A DNA stretch of 56,152 nucleotides from positions 1 through 56,152 of the forward strand of contig JADGEI010000015.1 of assembly GCA_016744455.1 (NCBI GenBank), in the 5' to 3' direction. The notes under the pieces are model-generated. The model had not been told where the DNA came from, searched no databases, and saw nothing but the letters and a program-made list of their open reading frames with translations. Source of the stretch: Alcanivoracaceae bacterium (GTDB taxonomy: Bacteria; Pseudomonadota; Gammaproteobacteria; Xanthomonadales; Marinicellaceae). The translations under genes and the position numbers were made by a program. Below, piece after piece: positions 34,949-44,600 of the stretch. How positions within the stretch are numbered: the first letter of the stretch is position 1; each line of letters starts with the position of its first letter.

Positions 34949-36760
34949 TTAGCGACGAATAGCATCAGGTGACATTAATATTAACCCAACCAAAGTGTAA
35001 GTGATTCGGTGGTAAGTACTATCATTTGTAGTATCATTGGTATCCATTACATCATGCAATGATTGAAGTGCTGTCACTCCTCCTTTGTCCATTACATAAG
35101 TGATGAGCCTAGTTCTAGTCGCTGCATCATAACTATAGCCTCGTAATCTAAGCATCCACATATCAACTAATTGCGTAGGTGTCCTGTTAGTTGTTGATGG
35201 AAGTTCACTGTTGCCTTGTTCTGCAACATTACAATAATGTAGCCTATCCATTTCGCCTGTGTCAGGATCATCATAAGTATCACCGCTTCGTCCTAAGAAG
35301 TAGGTGATAGTTCTCCAAGTGGTAACTAATGGACCTGTACCAGACCATAACGGCTTTTCATCAGGGTAACCCGTTGGTGTATCGTTATCGTAGGGTTCTT
35401 GACCTGTATCATCAAGCCTCGAATAAACACTGTTACTTGGGCTATGATCATTACGAAAGTCAATATCTACATCAGCTGCACGCATGGCAGCAATAATGTT
35501 TTCTAATGGCCTTTTGACTTTGTTACCCCATGTTGTTTTAAATTCATTTGATAACAATATATGGCGATACACTTCTTTTAGTTGATCGCTATCATTACGT
35601 CTGTTGTAAAATTCATCTGCAGTACTTGAGACTAATGACTCTGGAGGATTGTCACCAACAAATCGTGTACATAATTTCCATGCAATAAAACGTGCAGTAC
35701 CATAATGTTCAGATAGATAAGCTAGTATGTCAGTGACATCATTTTCACCTCCATCAACTGCAATGTTTACATCCAATACTTCAATCGGCTCACTTGCATG
35801 TTCATCGTAATGTTGTTCACTTCGGAATAAAAATTCACCAGTATCAGCTGAACCACCCGTACCATCAGCAACACTCCAGCCAGTAAGTGCACGGGCGAAT
35901 TGAAATACGTCTATTTCGGTATACCCAGATCGTTGCCCTTTACTATTATTGCCAACTGTATTTGGATCAACTGCCCCATAATAGTTTTCAATAGCACCAA
36001 GTGTATGCAGTTCTAATACTTCTCTTGCGTAGTTTTCATTTGGATTTGGCCATGAGTTGCGGTAGTTATCTAGGTAAAATAACATACTTGCTGTTCGTGA
36101 ATTTGCTTCTAACATATCGTAGAAGTTTCCAAACATCCGAGAACGAATCTCTTCATTATAGTGAGGAAGCATGCCTTGAGCAGGAAAATCATTGCCTTTA
36201 ATATTGAAATGGTTAAACCAAAAATCGTTTAGCATTTCACGCAATTGCCACTGGCTGTATACGCCACGAAGTATCATTAAAGTTTCCATTTGCCAGCGTG
36301 GACGATTTCTGATGAGGTAATCATCATCAATTGCATGATCTGCCCATAATTGTAGTGCGGTTTTATTAATTGTGTCATAGGCAGCAATACTCGAAAGAAA
36401 GGCCAGACGGTTATCAATATCTGGATCTGATACTGTTGGATTGAGTTGATTGTCAACCCATGCAGTAAGCCTAGTATTATCATCACCACCCAGGTTATTA
36501 AAATCATCTATGTCACCTGGCTTTGGCCCAAAGGCAGCTTTGTTTAACACTAAGGCGGCTAGTGGTGGTGCAGAGGTGCTTCCTGCCGTTGTAATCGGTG
36601 CTGGCTTTAAACCCTTAATATTATTAAATACGGGTGAAACTGCAGTAGCTTTATTTGACACTGGTAATGTAAAGGCAGTAACTCCTAATGCAGTAGTTGC
36701 AGCACTAGCACTGATAAATTTACGTCGTGAAGTTGACGTGCTTGGTTTTTTTGTTTTCAT
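34949..36760 (-). CDS. Tat-exported DUF1800 protein
   Basis: 603 residues with a twin-arginine signal (SRRKFISASAATTALGVTAF, about residues 11-30). The DUF1800 body shows LNKAAFGPKPGDIDDF, QLREMLNDFWFNHFNIKG, NENYAREVLELHTLGAI, the FARALTGW motif and RFIAWKLCTRFV. No catalytic role is known for the family. It has no GFE tail (it ends with Ala-Ile-Arg-Arg). AGAGAGGG lies before the ATG. It is the first gene of the DUF1800-DUF1501 pair; the two probably form one periplasmic or surface system. Confidence 0.88.
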   Translation of the reverse strand: MKTKKPSTSTSRRKFISASAATTALGVTAFTLPVSNKATAVSPVFNNIKGLKPAPITTAGSTSAPPLAALVLNKAAFGPKPGDIDDFNNLGGDDNTRLTAWVDNQLNPTVSDPDIDNRLAFLSSIAAYDTINKTALQLWADHAIDDDYLIRNRPRWQMETLMILRGVYSQWQLREMLNDFWFNHFNIKGNDFPAQGMLPHYNEEIRSRMFGNFYDMLEANSRTASMLFYLDNYRNSWPNPNENYAREVLELHTLGAIENYYGAVDPNTVGNNSKGQRSGYTEIDVFQFARALTGWSVADGTGGSADTGEFLFRSEQHYDEHASEPIEVLDVNIAVDGGENDVTDILAYLSEHYGTARFIAWKLCTRFVGDNPPESLVSSTADEFYNRRNDSDQLKEVYRHILLSNEFKTTWGNKVKRPLENIIAAMRAADVDIDFRNDHSPSNSVYSRLDDTGQEPYDNDTPTGYPDEKPLWSGTGPLVTTWRTITYFLGRSGDTYDDPDTGEMDRLHYCNVAEQGNSELPSTTNRTPTQLVDMWMLRLRGYSYDAATRTRLITYVMDKGGVTALQSLHDVMDTNDTTNDSTYHRITYTLVGLILMSPDAIRR

Positions 36761-36949
36761 AAAACCCTCTCTTGATTTATTTATGTTTGATATTAATGGT
36801 CAATATTAGTTAAATAATAGCATTAAAATTGTGATGCACTTTGTATTTTTATAAGGATAATTTAATTTTTTCATCTAATTAACAGGTATATTACAATTTA
36901 TATAGCTGGATTGACTATACTTTAAAAATTATTAATCATAGGAAATTTT

Positions 36950-37507
36950 ATGAAACTACTTATTACCATTTGCCTTGCCTTTGTCATTTCTACCAAAGCT
37001 TTTGCTTTTGGAAGTGGTTCAGGTACCTGTGTTATTGATAAAGACTATACCAGTGTGACATTAATGACGGATCGATTCAGAAATTTGAATAGCGGAACAT
37101 ATCAAGTAACCTCAAATATGTCTGAGTATACGCCAGGACAACCGGTAGAATTGACCGTTTCTGGTCCAGAATATACTGGGTTATTATTCACTGTAGTTAA
37201 TGAGGCTGGTGAAAATGTAGGTACATTTATGCCAGAAGCCAATTTCATCCATGAATGTACGGGTACTAACCCGACAACACCCCCTGCTGCTGCAGTTACT
37301 CATTTGTCGACATTTGGTAATTTAACGAGTTATACCTTGTTTTGGATTCCACCATCTTCAAGTGTTGGTAAAGTATACGTATTGGGTTATGTTTTAAAAG
37401 GAGCAAGAGGGGATAGAAATTCACAAGAATTTTTCCGTTTTGTTCGAGATGATGATTCTGCTATTAGCCTTGAAAGCACCATATTATTTGCGAATGGCTT
37501 TGAATAA
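36950..37507 (+). CDS. Secreted Reeler-domain-like protein with a GFE C-terminal tail
   Basis: 185 residues with a signal peptide (cut near TKAFAFG). The mature part resembles the Reeler domain known mainly from animal proteins: SEYTPGQPVELTVSGPEYTG, then VGTFMPE, a Cys at HECTG, AVTHLSTFG and the closing strand YTLFWIPPSSSVGKVYVLGY. The two Cys (in SGTCVID and HECTG) could form the domain's disulfide. The tail STILFANGFE matches the shared C-terminal motif. AGGAA precedes the ATG. The role is unknown; in animals Reeler domains occur in extracellular matrix, defence and ferric-reductase-like proteins. Confidence 0.7.
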   Translation: MKLLITICLAFVISTKAFAFGSGSGTCVIDKDYTSVTLMTDRFRNLNSGTYQVTSNMSEYTPGQPVELTVSGPEYTGLLFTVVNEAGENVGTFMPEANFIHECTGTNPTTPPAAAVTHLSTFGNLTSYTLFWIPPSSSVGKVYVLGYVLKGARGDRNSQEFFRFVRDDDSAISLESTILFANGFE

Positions 37508-37530
37508 TTGGCAAGTCGTAAGGTTAAATC

Positions 37531-38400
37531 TTATAGCTGGACACTAAATACTTGAAATGTCACATTGTTAGTACTGTTTGAATCGGTGTTATTAATTGTA
37601 AAAAGAGCTGACAACAATTCAATTGTATTGACGAGGGTTGCATTAGGAACTTCAAGTATGTGAGAAACAGTGATGATTAATTTTTCACCTGGGTTGATGG
37701 AAGCATTTTGTAAACGTACAAACCCCTCTCCATTATTCATGTCTCCACAGGTAGTTGTTGACCCAGTGCCTATATTGGTTGGATTACAACTCCAATCGTC
37801 TCCAAGTACTCCTGAGAAAAAGGGTTTGCTATTATCAAGAGGGTAATGCTCTGTTAAATTAGCAGATAAATCTGATTCTCCGTTATTTGTAATGACATAC
37901 TGGTATTCAACGGTATCTTGGTCGCTAAAAACCGTGTTGATTGGAAATGTCATGCCATTGCTGTTAAAAATATCCAATTGTAAATCAGTTTCATCAAATC
38001 CGTTCATGAATAAAGTGCCGTTATTTAAAATACCATTTTCAGTAGCACACTGAATACTATTGTCTGTATTGATTTTAGTGATGCCATTTATAAAATCATA
38101 CTCAGTATTAATAATATTATGATTGAGAATTGATAATGGTAAATTATTACTGTCATTAAAGGCTGTAACAATAGTGGTAGGGCTAGAATTATTTAAGCTA
38201 CTACAGACAATAGGAGTCGTTATTTGTAAACTTAGAGTGCTTGGGTTGTTTTGGTATGAATAAACGATATTTCCTTGTGTCGCTAAACTTTTTGAGGCAT
38301 TTAATGAAACTTCTATAGCACTAGCATTATTCGTCATGTAACAAATTGATAGGGTTAATAATTTAGTGGTGTTTTTAAAAAAACTTATGTGCTTATGCAT
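37531..38400 (-). CDS. Secreted DUF11-like protein with an internal GFD motif
   Basis: 289 residues. The N-terminus has a likely signal peptide (CYMTNNASA, about residues 20-28). The first part is a beta-rich domain of unknown family. After residue 137 comes a DUF11-like Ig repeat: VEYQYVITNNGESDLSANLT, CGDMNNGEGFVRL and PGEKLIITVSHIL. At residues about 129-137 the segment TLFMNGFDE looks like the GFE tail of its neighbours but is followed by this extra repeat. One reading is that a tail-ended protein was extended by fusion with a DUF11 module. It converges on the Reeler-like gene. Confidence 0.6.
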   Translation of the reverse strand: MHKHISFFKNTTKLLTLSICYMTNNASAIEVSLNASKSLATQGNIVYSYQNNPSTLSLQITTPIVCSSLNNSSPTTIVTAFNDSNNLPLSILNHNIINTEYDFINGITKINTDNSIQCATENGILNNGTLFMNGFDETDLQLDIFNSNGMTFPINTVFSDQDTVEYQYVITNNGESDLSANLTEHYPLDNSKPFFSGVLGDDWSCNPTNIGTGSTTTCGDMNNGEGFVRLQNASINPGEKLIITVSHILEVPNATLVNTIELLSALFTINNTDSNSTNNVTFQVFSVQL

Positions 38401-38657
38401 TTATATAAACTCTCAGAATTGATTGATAGGCTAATGGTATAGATTATGGCGTTAACAAAATGTTATATTTATAGAAGAATACTGTTACTGTTTTTTTAAG
38501 CCATAAATCTAGCTACTAATTAACAATGATTTAACACGGTTGTTAATTATGACCTATGAGACTGGTGGGCATTTCACTTATACTTATTAGAGATACGGTC
38601 TATGAAAATATGGTATAATATAAGAAGGAATTATTACTTATTGTGTGTATATAAATT

Positions 38658-38664
38658 CGGAGGA
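38658..38664 (+). promoter_or_regulatory. Strong ribosome binding site for the diguanylate cyclase
   Basis: CGGAGGA, 7 bp before ATG 38672, is stronger than most sites in this window. TATAAT at 38614-38619 is a likely -10 box. Confidence 0.6.
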
Positions 38665-38671
38665 ATAAGTT

Positions 38672-39550
38672 ATGAGTATTTATCAATTTAGTTCAGGTCA
38701 AGTTGCGGATTTGTCAAACGAAATAATGAAATTACGGTTGTCACATATGTTATGGTTAATTTCATTTAATAAAGATATTATTTACAAAAGGTTAAAACTA
38801 TCACCAGTCATTAAGCATGATACTTGTGAATTTGGGTTATGGTATTATAAAAATTATAAACAGTTGTCTGACTATAATAGAGATTATATAGAACTAGGGC
38901 AGCTACATGAAAAGTTGCATGAAATAGCCATTAACATTATCAACCACTATCAATTAACTCAAACAGTAAAAGAAGATGACTATGATAAATTAAATCGAAT
39001 TGAGATTAAATTTATGGCGGTATTGGATAATTTTCATGCTTCGATTAATTCATTTAAATACTCTGTTGATGCGTTAACAGGATTGCCAAATAAAGGGTTG
39101 ATTGCTTCAATATTACATAAGGAATACGCTAAATTGAAACGATTGAAAGTTAGTAATTGTTTGGCTTTTGTTGATATTGATGACTTCAAAGGGGTAAATG
39201 ATACATTTGGGCATATAGTGGGAGATCAGGTACTTAAGTTTGTTGCAGGTAATTTGGTATCATCTTTAAGAAAGTATGACATTATTGGTAGGTATGGTGG
39301 AGATGAATTTCTTATATTTTTACCTGATACAGATATTGTTAAAGCAAAGAAAATCCTGGAAAGAACAAGAAAAAAAATTCAGGCATTAGTATATAAGCTT
39401 AATGCAGATACACGTATTTCGTTGACTTGCTCAATTGGTGTTGCAAAATTTGTACAATTAGACAAATGTTATGATAATATTAATAACGCAGACAAGGCAT
39501 TGTACCAAGCGAAACAACTAGGCAAAAATAAAGTAGTAATAAGTGCCTAA
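38672..39550 (+). CDS. Zinc-sensing diguanylate cyclase (CZB-GGDEF, DgcZ-like)
   Basis: Makes cyclic di-GMP from two GTP. 292 residues: an N-terminal CZB zinc-binding domain (1-110) with candidate ligands His25, Cys52 (in KHDTCEFGLWYY), His79 and His83 (in LGQLHEKLHEIA), spacing very close to E. coli DgcZ. Then a GGDEF domain with VDIDDFKGVNDTFGH and an intact active site, GGDEF at residues 209-213. The inhibitory I-site RxxD is present (LRKYD, five residues before GGDEF). So activity is probably blocked by zinc and by product. No cognate phosphodiesterase is in the window. Confidence 0.92.
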   Translation: MSIYQFSSGQVADLSNEIMKLRLSHMLWLISFNKDIIYKRLKLSPVIKHDTCEFGLWYYKNYKQLSDYNRDYIELGQLHEKLHEIAINIINHYQLTQTVKEDDYDKLNRIEIKFMAVLDNFHASINSFKYSVDALTGLPNKGLIASILHKEYAKLKRLKVSNCLAFVDIDDFKGVNDTFGHIVGDQVLKFVAGNLVSSLRKYDIIGRYGGDEFLIFLPDTDIVKAKKILERTRKKIQALVYKLNADTRISLTCSIGVAKFVQLDKCYDNINNADKALYQAKQLGKNKVVISA

Positions 39551-39613
39551 TCCCAAAGACTCTGTTTTTAGGTCAATAACCATGAATGTTTTTAGATTTA
39601 TGAGGATAGATAA

Positions 39614-40057
39614 ATGAAAATAATTATCACATTAGTGTACTTAAATTTTATTGTGGCCTGTGCATCTTCGGGTAATAAAAATGACAGGTATGCAATTTAT
39701 GATGCTTATATTGTTGAGCAAAAATTAGTTGCAGTAAATAAAATTAGAAGTTTTCAATTTAGAGATTGGAAGTCATTGGATAACAAACACTTGATCTTAT
39801 CAAGTTCCCACAAGAAACAATACCTGATAATTTTATCGAATTATTGTACTGATTTAGATTTTACTCAGACGATTGGCTTAGATCAAACCATGAGTTATGT
39901 ATTAGATGTTAAATTTGACGCAATTGTTGTAGACAGCAACCCTAATATGCCTTGTAGAATTAAAAGTATTTATCCAATAAATCGCGCACAAGAAAAGGAA
40001 ATTATTTCTCTGAAAAAAGGCTTAAAAGGCTCACTAAAGAAAACAGATGAACTATAA
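39614..40057 (+). CDS. DUF6491-like lipoprotein
   Basis: 147 residues with a lipobox (FIVAC, Cys at about residue 16). The fold pattern KIRSFQFRDWKSLDNKHLIL, YLIILSNYCTDLDF, the short FDAIVV strand and CRIKSIYPI fits a small family of unknown function (DUF6491, from memory). The last Cys pair may form a disulfide. It overlaps the next gene by 11 bp, so three small genes (39614-40865) are likely one transcript. No role is inferred. Confidence 0.6.
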   Translation: MKIIITLVYLNFIVACASSGNKNDRYAIYDAYIVEQKLVAVNKIRSFQFRDWKSLDNKHLILSSSHKKQYLIILSNYCTDLDFTQTIGLDQTMSYVLDVKFDAIVVDSNPNMPCRIKSIYPINRAQEKEIISLKKGLKGSLKKTDEL

Positions 40058-40496
40058 CTTAGCTCAGATTAACATAGCTCAAGGAAAGGCAGCTGTTGAT
40101 TCGGAGATAATGCATGGTTTTGTCAGCCGTATTGAAGAAATCAATGCTATTGCTGATAAAGCACCAGGTTTTATTTGGCGTTTACAAACTGAAGAGGGAG
40201 ATTCAACAGCAATCAAAGCCTTTGATGACCCAACAATGTTAGTGAACATGAGTACATGGCAAGATGTGGAATCACTTAAAAAATACGTGTATAACTCTTT
40301 TCATGTTGAATTGATTAAGGGTAAAAAGGCATGGTTTGATAAAATTGTTAAAGTACACCAAGTCATGTGGTGGATACCAGCGGGGACCATACCGACCATA
40401 GAGCAAGCTAAAGAGAAGTTAGTTTACCTACAAAAACACGGTTCAACCGAACAAGCCTTTACTTTTGCTAAGCATTATAATAAGCCATGTAACTAG
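40047..40496 (+). CDS. DUF3291-family protein (dimeric alpha-beta-barrel type)
   Basis: 149 residues, soluble. It has the features of DUF3291: NLAQINIAQGKAAVDSEIMH at the start, APGFIWRLQTEEGDST, LVNMSTWQDVESLKKYVYN with the following HVELIKGKKAWF, and HQVMWWIPAGTIPTIEQAKE. Related proteins have the ferredoxin-like antibiotic-biosynthesis-monooxygenase fold, but no activity is known. It is co-transcribed with its overlapping upstream neighbour and with the gene 3 bp downstream. Confidence 0.75.
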   Translation: MNYNLAQINIAQGKAAVDSEIMHGFVSRIEEINAIADKAPGFIWRLQTEEGDSTAIKAFDDPTMLVNMSTWQDVESLKKYVYNSFHVELIKGKKAWFDKIVKVHQVMWWIPAGTIPTIEQAKEKLVYLQKHGSTEQAFTFAKHYNKPCN

Positions 40497-40499
40497 TTT

Positions 40500-40865
40500 A
40501 TGAAGTTATTGCATAAATACAATTCATTAAATAGAGCTGAAAAAAGAGCCCGTTATTTAGAAAGTAAAGGTGTTAAAATATTTATTTCATCTAAATTGTC
40601 ATATGAATTTGGAGGTGTTAAAACTGGCGTCTTTTATGTTGGTTTATGGGTGGTTCATAATCGACAGTATAATGATGCTATTGCCTGTTTTAAAAGCAGA
40701 AAACATCGTGTTGTAAACACCTTATCTAAAAGTGAAATGAAGCAAACCATAGCAAATGAAAAAAATTCAAAGCAATCATCATTAATTATTATTAAAGGTG
40801 GTTTGAAAATAATATTTTTACTAGTGTTGTTGGCCTATCTAATGTATATAACTATGAAGTTTTGA
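40500..40865 (+). CDS. Small membrane-anchored protein, DUF2007-like
   Basis: 121 residues. The first 75 contain LNRAEKRARYLESKGVKIFI and VGLWVVHNRQYNDAIACF, similar in pattern to DUF2007-type signal-transducing-like domains. One hydrophobic helix lies at the C-terminus (LKIIFLLVLLAYLMYIT), giving a tail-anchored topology. It is the last gene of a three-gene run. Function is unknown. Confidence 0.55.
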   Translation: MKLLHKYNSLNRAEKRARYLESKGVKIFISSKLSYEFGGVKTGVFYVGLWVVHNRQYNDAIACFKSRKHRVVNTLSKSEMKQTIANEKNSKQSSLIIIKGGLKIIFLLVLLAYLMYITMKF

Positions 40866-40996
40866 CATGGCAAGCCGTTAATTAGTGAGTCGAAAAACTC
40901 TCTATAAATTGTAAACAAGTATTAACTTTTTAGTTGTTGTGTTGAAATTATTTAATAAATTTGTACTATATTTGCACTCTTTTATCAGGAATGCAC

Positions 40997-41581
40997 ATGC
41001 CTTCAAACTCTAAAATCATCTTCTTATTAACTCTTTTTATCTCAACGTACTCTCAGGCTCAAAACTGCACATACAAACAAGCGCAAACAAAAATGGTGGA
41101 ATTTAACAATATGATGCAAGTTAAAAACCGTGAAAAGATTGCTATGATAGAAAAAACAGGAGATTCAACCCCAGAACTAGAAGCTAAACTAATAGCTATG
41201 GTTGAAGAATCAGTGCCTATTGGGATTTTATTAAGTGATGAGTTTGATAACAATGAGAATATCCAATATACAGATAGTGTTAATCCAGAAATTTGTAAAC
41301 AATATGATGCACTTATGAATAAGCATGCACCTTCAGATTATACGATAGCGAAAGTAGAAGTAGAACCTAGCAAGGCCAGTGAAAACTGCACAACTAATAA
41401 ATTGTGGGAGCGTTTTGGTAAAGCTATTCAAAAACAACAAGCCATTGTTGATAGAATTACTAAAGCAGAATTGCCTGCCTATATGAAATTGCAAACTGAA
41501 ATAGGGCAATATGCAACCACAGATTTAGCTAAAGCTTGTATCAAATTAGCAGAGTTTGAAAAGAAACTAGACTCTGAATAA
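40997..41581 (+). CDS. Secreted helical protein of unknown function
   Basis: About 194 residues from ATG 40997, which has AGGA at 40987-40990 with 6-bp spacing and yields a clean signal peptide (IIFLLTLFISTYSQA). The frame extends up to a TTG at 40961, and an ATG at 40991 abuts the ribosome site, so I prefer 40997. The mature protein is mostly helical and charged, with four Cys (QNCTYK, EICKQY, ENCTTN, KACIKL) that may pair. Two similar Cys-to-Cys halves hint at a duplicated helical hairpin. I do not recognise the family. Confidence 0.6.
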   Translation: MPSNSKIIFLLTLFISTYSQAQNCTYKQAQTKMVEFNNMMQVKNREKIAMIEKTGDSTPELEAKLIAMVEESVPIGILLSDEFDNNENIQYTDSVNPEICKQYDALMNKHAPSDYTIAKVEVEPSKASENCTTNKLWERFGKAIQKQQAIVDRITKAELPAYMKLQTEIGQYATTDLAKACIKLAEFEKKLDSE

Positions 41582-41659
41582 ATGCTGATGATAACTCTCT
41601 AGTAAAGTTAGTGAGTGATACAAAATTAATTGAATGTTGATAATTTCATATGTTATGAA

Positions 41660-44600
41660 TTATTCAATAGGTTTTAAAAAGTCTTGCCATTGTCCATCAT
41701 TTAATACCGAAGAAATATTGCCTTGCCCATCAAAAATACTTTGTGCCAAAGCGTGTTTGTGTTTTTGCATTTTCTGGATGCGTTGTTCGACAGTACCCTT
41801 GGTTATGAGCTTATATACAAAAACATTTTTGTCTTGGCCTATTCGATGAGCACGGTCTGAAGCTTGTGCTTCCGCTGCTGGGTTCCACCATGGATCAAAA
41901 TGAATAACAGTGTCGGCAGCCGTTAGATTAATACCTGCGCCACCCGCTTTTAAACTAATTAAAAAGACAGGTACATCTCCTGATTGAAATGTATCAATTA
42001 ATTGCCCACGTTTATTCGCAGCAGTTTTGCCTGTTAATAATAACGATTCAATGCCTAATTCTTGCAAGTGCTGCTTTATAATATCTAACATACTGGTAAA
42101 AGAAGAAAAAAGCAGGATCTTTTGCCCTTCTTCTATCATATTGGGAACAACGGTGCTGAGCCAATTTAATTTAGCTGAATCGTGATTGTCATTCATTTCT
42201 AATGCTTCAATATTCAATAATGCAGGATGGCAACACACTTGACGTAAGCGAAGTAAAGCATTCCCAATAATTATTTTATTTTGCGCCCCTTGTGATTTAG
42301 CGAAAGCCTGTTTAATTTCATCACTCATCGTTAAACGAATGGTTTCATAAACATTTGCCTGTGCTTCATTTAACTCAATTAATTGGACGATTTCAGTTTT
42401 GTCTGGTAGTTCCTTGGCTACTTCTGATTTAGTTCGGCGCAGCATAAATGGAGAGACACGCTTGCTTAAATCAACTTGACGGTCTTGGTTTTTATCCTTT
42501 TCTATGGGGAATTGATAAATGTGTTCAAATTGCTTTAATTTACCTAAAAAACCCGGCATCAAAAAATTAAACAGCGACCATAATTCACCCAAATGATTTT
42601 CAATAGGTGTGCCACTTAAGCATAAACGATGAGTTGATGGAATGCATGAGGCAGATTTTGCTGCCCTAGTTTTAGCATTTTTAATGGTTTGCGCTTCATC
42701 TAAAATCAACAAATGAAATTGTTGATTTGATAATTCTTTAACATCACGACTCATGATGCCGTAGCTGGTAATGGCAATATCGAAATGATTTATTTTGGCA
42801 TATAATTTTTCACGATTAGGGCCTACGAGTAGCATTGAAGTCAAACTTGGAGTAAATTTATTAATTTCACGTTGCCAATTACTTAATAATGATGTTGGTA
42901 CTACAATTAAACAAGGTGATACGAGTTTTGCGTTATTTTTTTCAGTAAGTATGTGCGCTAACACTTGTAAGGTTTTTCCCAATCCCATGTCATCGGCCAA
43001 TATGCCTCCGAGATCATGTTTAGATAAAAACTGTAACCAAGACAAGCCAATATGTTGATAATCACGTAAAGTCACATTTAGGTTTTTGGGGTGCGGAACC
43101 AATTCTAGTCCACTTGTGCCAATTAGCTCTTTGGCTTTATCATGTAACCATGTGTCTCCTTGCCATTCAATTGTGGGCGATTCGTCTTGTTTAGACAAGG
43201 CATTTTGCAATTGTTGTAATCGAGCGACTTGGTTGTTAGCTAGGCTGAGTTTTTCATCCTTACTTAACGCCTTTTCATCGTATAGTTCTGTCAAGGTTGA
43301 TAAGATTTGTTTTATGCTGTGGTGCTCCAATCCAACATTGGTTCCGTCTTGAAGTTTAATTGAGAACTCTTCATTTGATTTGCCTTGCCATTTACCAGAT
43401 TGAATTGCTTTTACTAAATAAGGCAAAATGTTAATTGTAGTGCCATTAATTTTTACTCCCAATTCTAAATCAAACCATTGAGAATCATTGTCACTTTGCT
43501 TAACTTGAGCATACCAATCATCACTTTGAATTTGGTTCATACGAAAATTGTGATTGATTTCAATTTCCCAACCTTCTCGTTTTAATGCCGCAAATAAAAC
43601 AACATAATTGCTGAAATTTTCTCCTAAAAATCTATCGTTAATATGGAAATCATCCAAGAGTGCCAATTCGTAATGAGCGTAAAGAGAATCAAGCTTTTCA
43701 ATCTCACGCATAAAGCCGGCTAAAAGAGTTAACAATTCTGGGTTGGGTGCAACCTTACCTATGGATAAATCCTGAAAGGTGAATCTATTATTGGCTTGAG
43801 TAAAATAGACTTTCCCAACATCTATGCTTTGTATATGTTCAAATTCTAAGGGTATGGAGACTTCATGTGTTTGCACTGAAATGTGAGGAATAATGGCTTG
43901 GTTGCAATCAATTCTAATTGGTTTTGTTGTAGAATTTTGTTGGGAAATAAATCCAATTAAATTCTCATACATAGAGATATACACAGAATCAAGGATTTTC
44001 ACCATCTTGTTGCTGGGTTGATTTACATCCTCAAAACGCAAGGCAGGACGGTAACAATTTTTCCAAAAGCAACGACCAGATTGCAAAATGTTTTTTAATA
44101 GCTTGTCATCCCTTTTATTAACCAGTTTAAATTGGTGTTGTTGGACAATAAAATTATTTTTCAAACGATTAAGGATAATTTTGTCAGTCAAGCTCACAAA
44201 TTTAGGTAAAGGTTTTTGCTGTAACAAAGAACTGTCCAACTTAGCCTTAGTACTATAGCGATCATCTTTGCTTAAATAAGCTTTGTGTAAAGAAATGGTA
44301 AATTCTTTTTCTTCATCATCGCAATCTAAAAAATACACCAAACGATGACGTGCCATATTAGGGTATGGATCGTGGTTTTGTTTGTTTAGCCACACGCCTA
44401 AGGTTTCTTGGATATTTCGGTTGGCTTGTAATTGACCCGTAAATGGTGGTAATTGATCTAACCTGGCTTTTGATTCAATTAGTAGTGCACATAAGTGTAC
44501 ACAAGGTTTTTCATTGGAACAATGACAAGTTCCAATGCCCAAATCGACATCAACTGGCCAGTTGAGGGTCATTTTATGCAATTTTCCATGTTCTTCGATC

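Noticed and set aside
40961-40996. Longer N-terminus of the secreted helical protein (TTG start)
   Set aside because: It would put twelve residues before a clean signal peptide. AGGA is correctly spaced only for ATG 40997.
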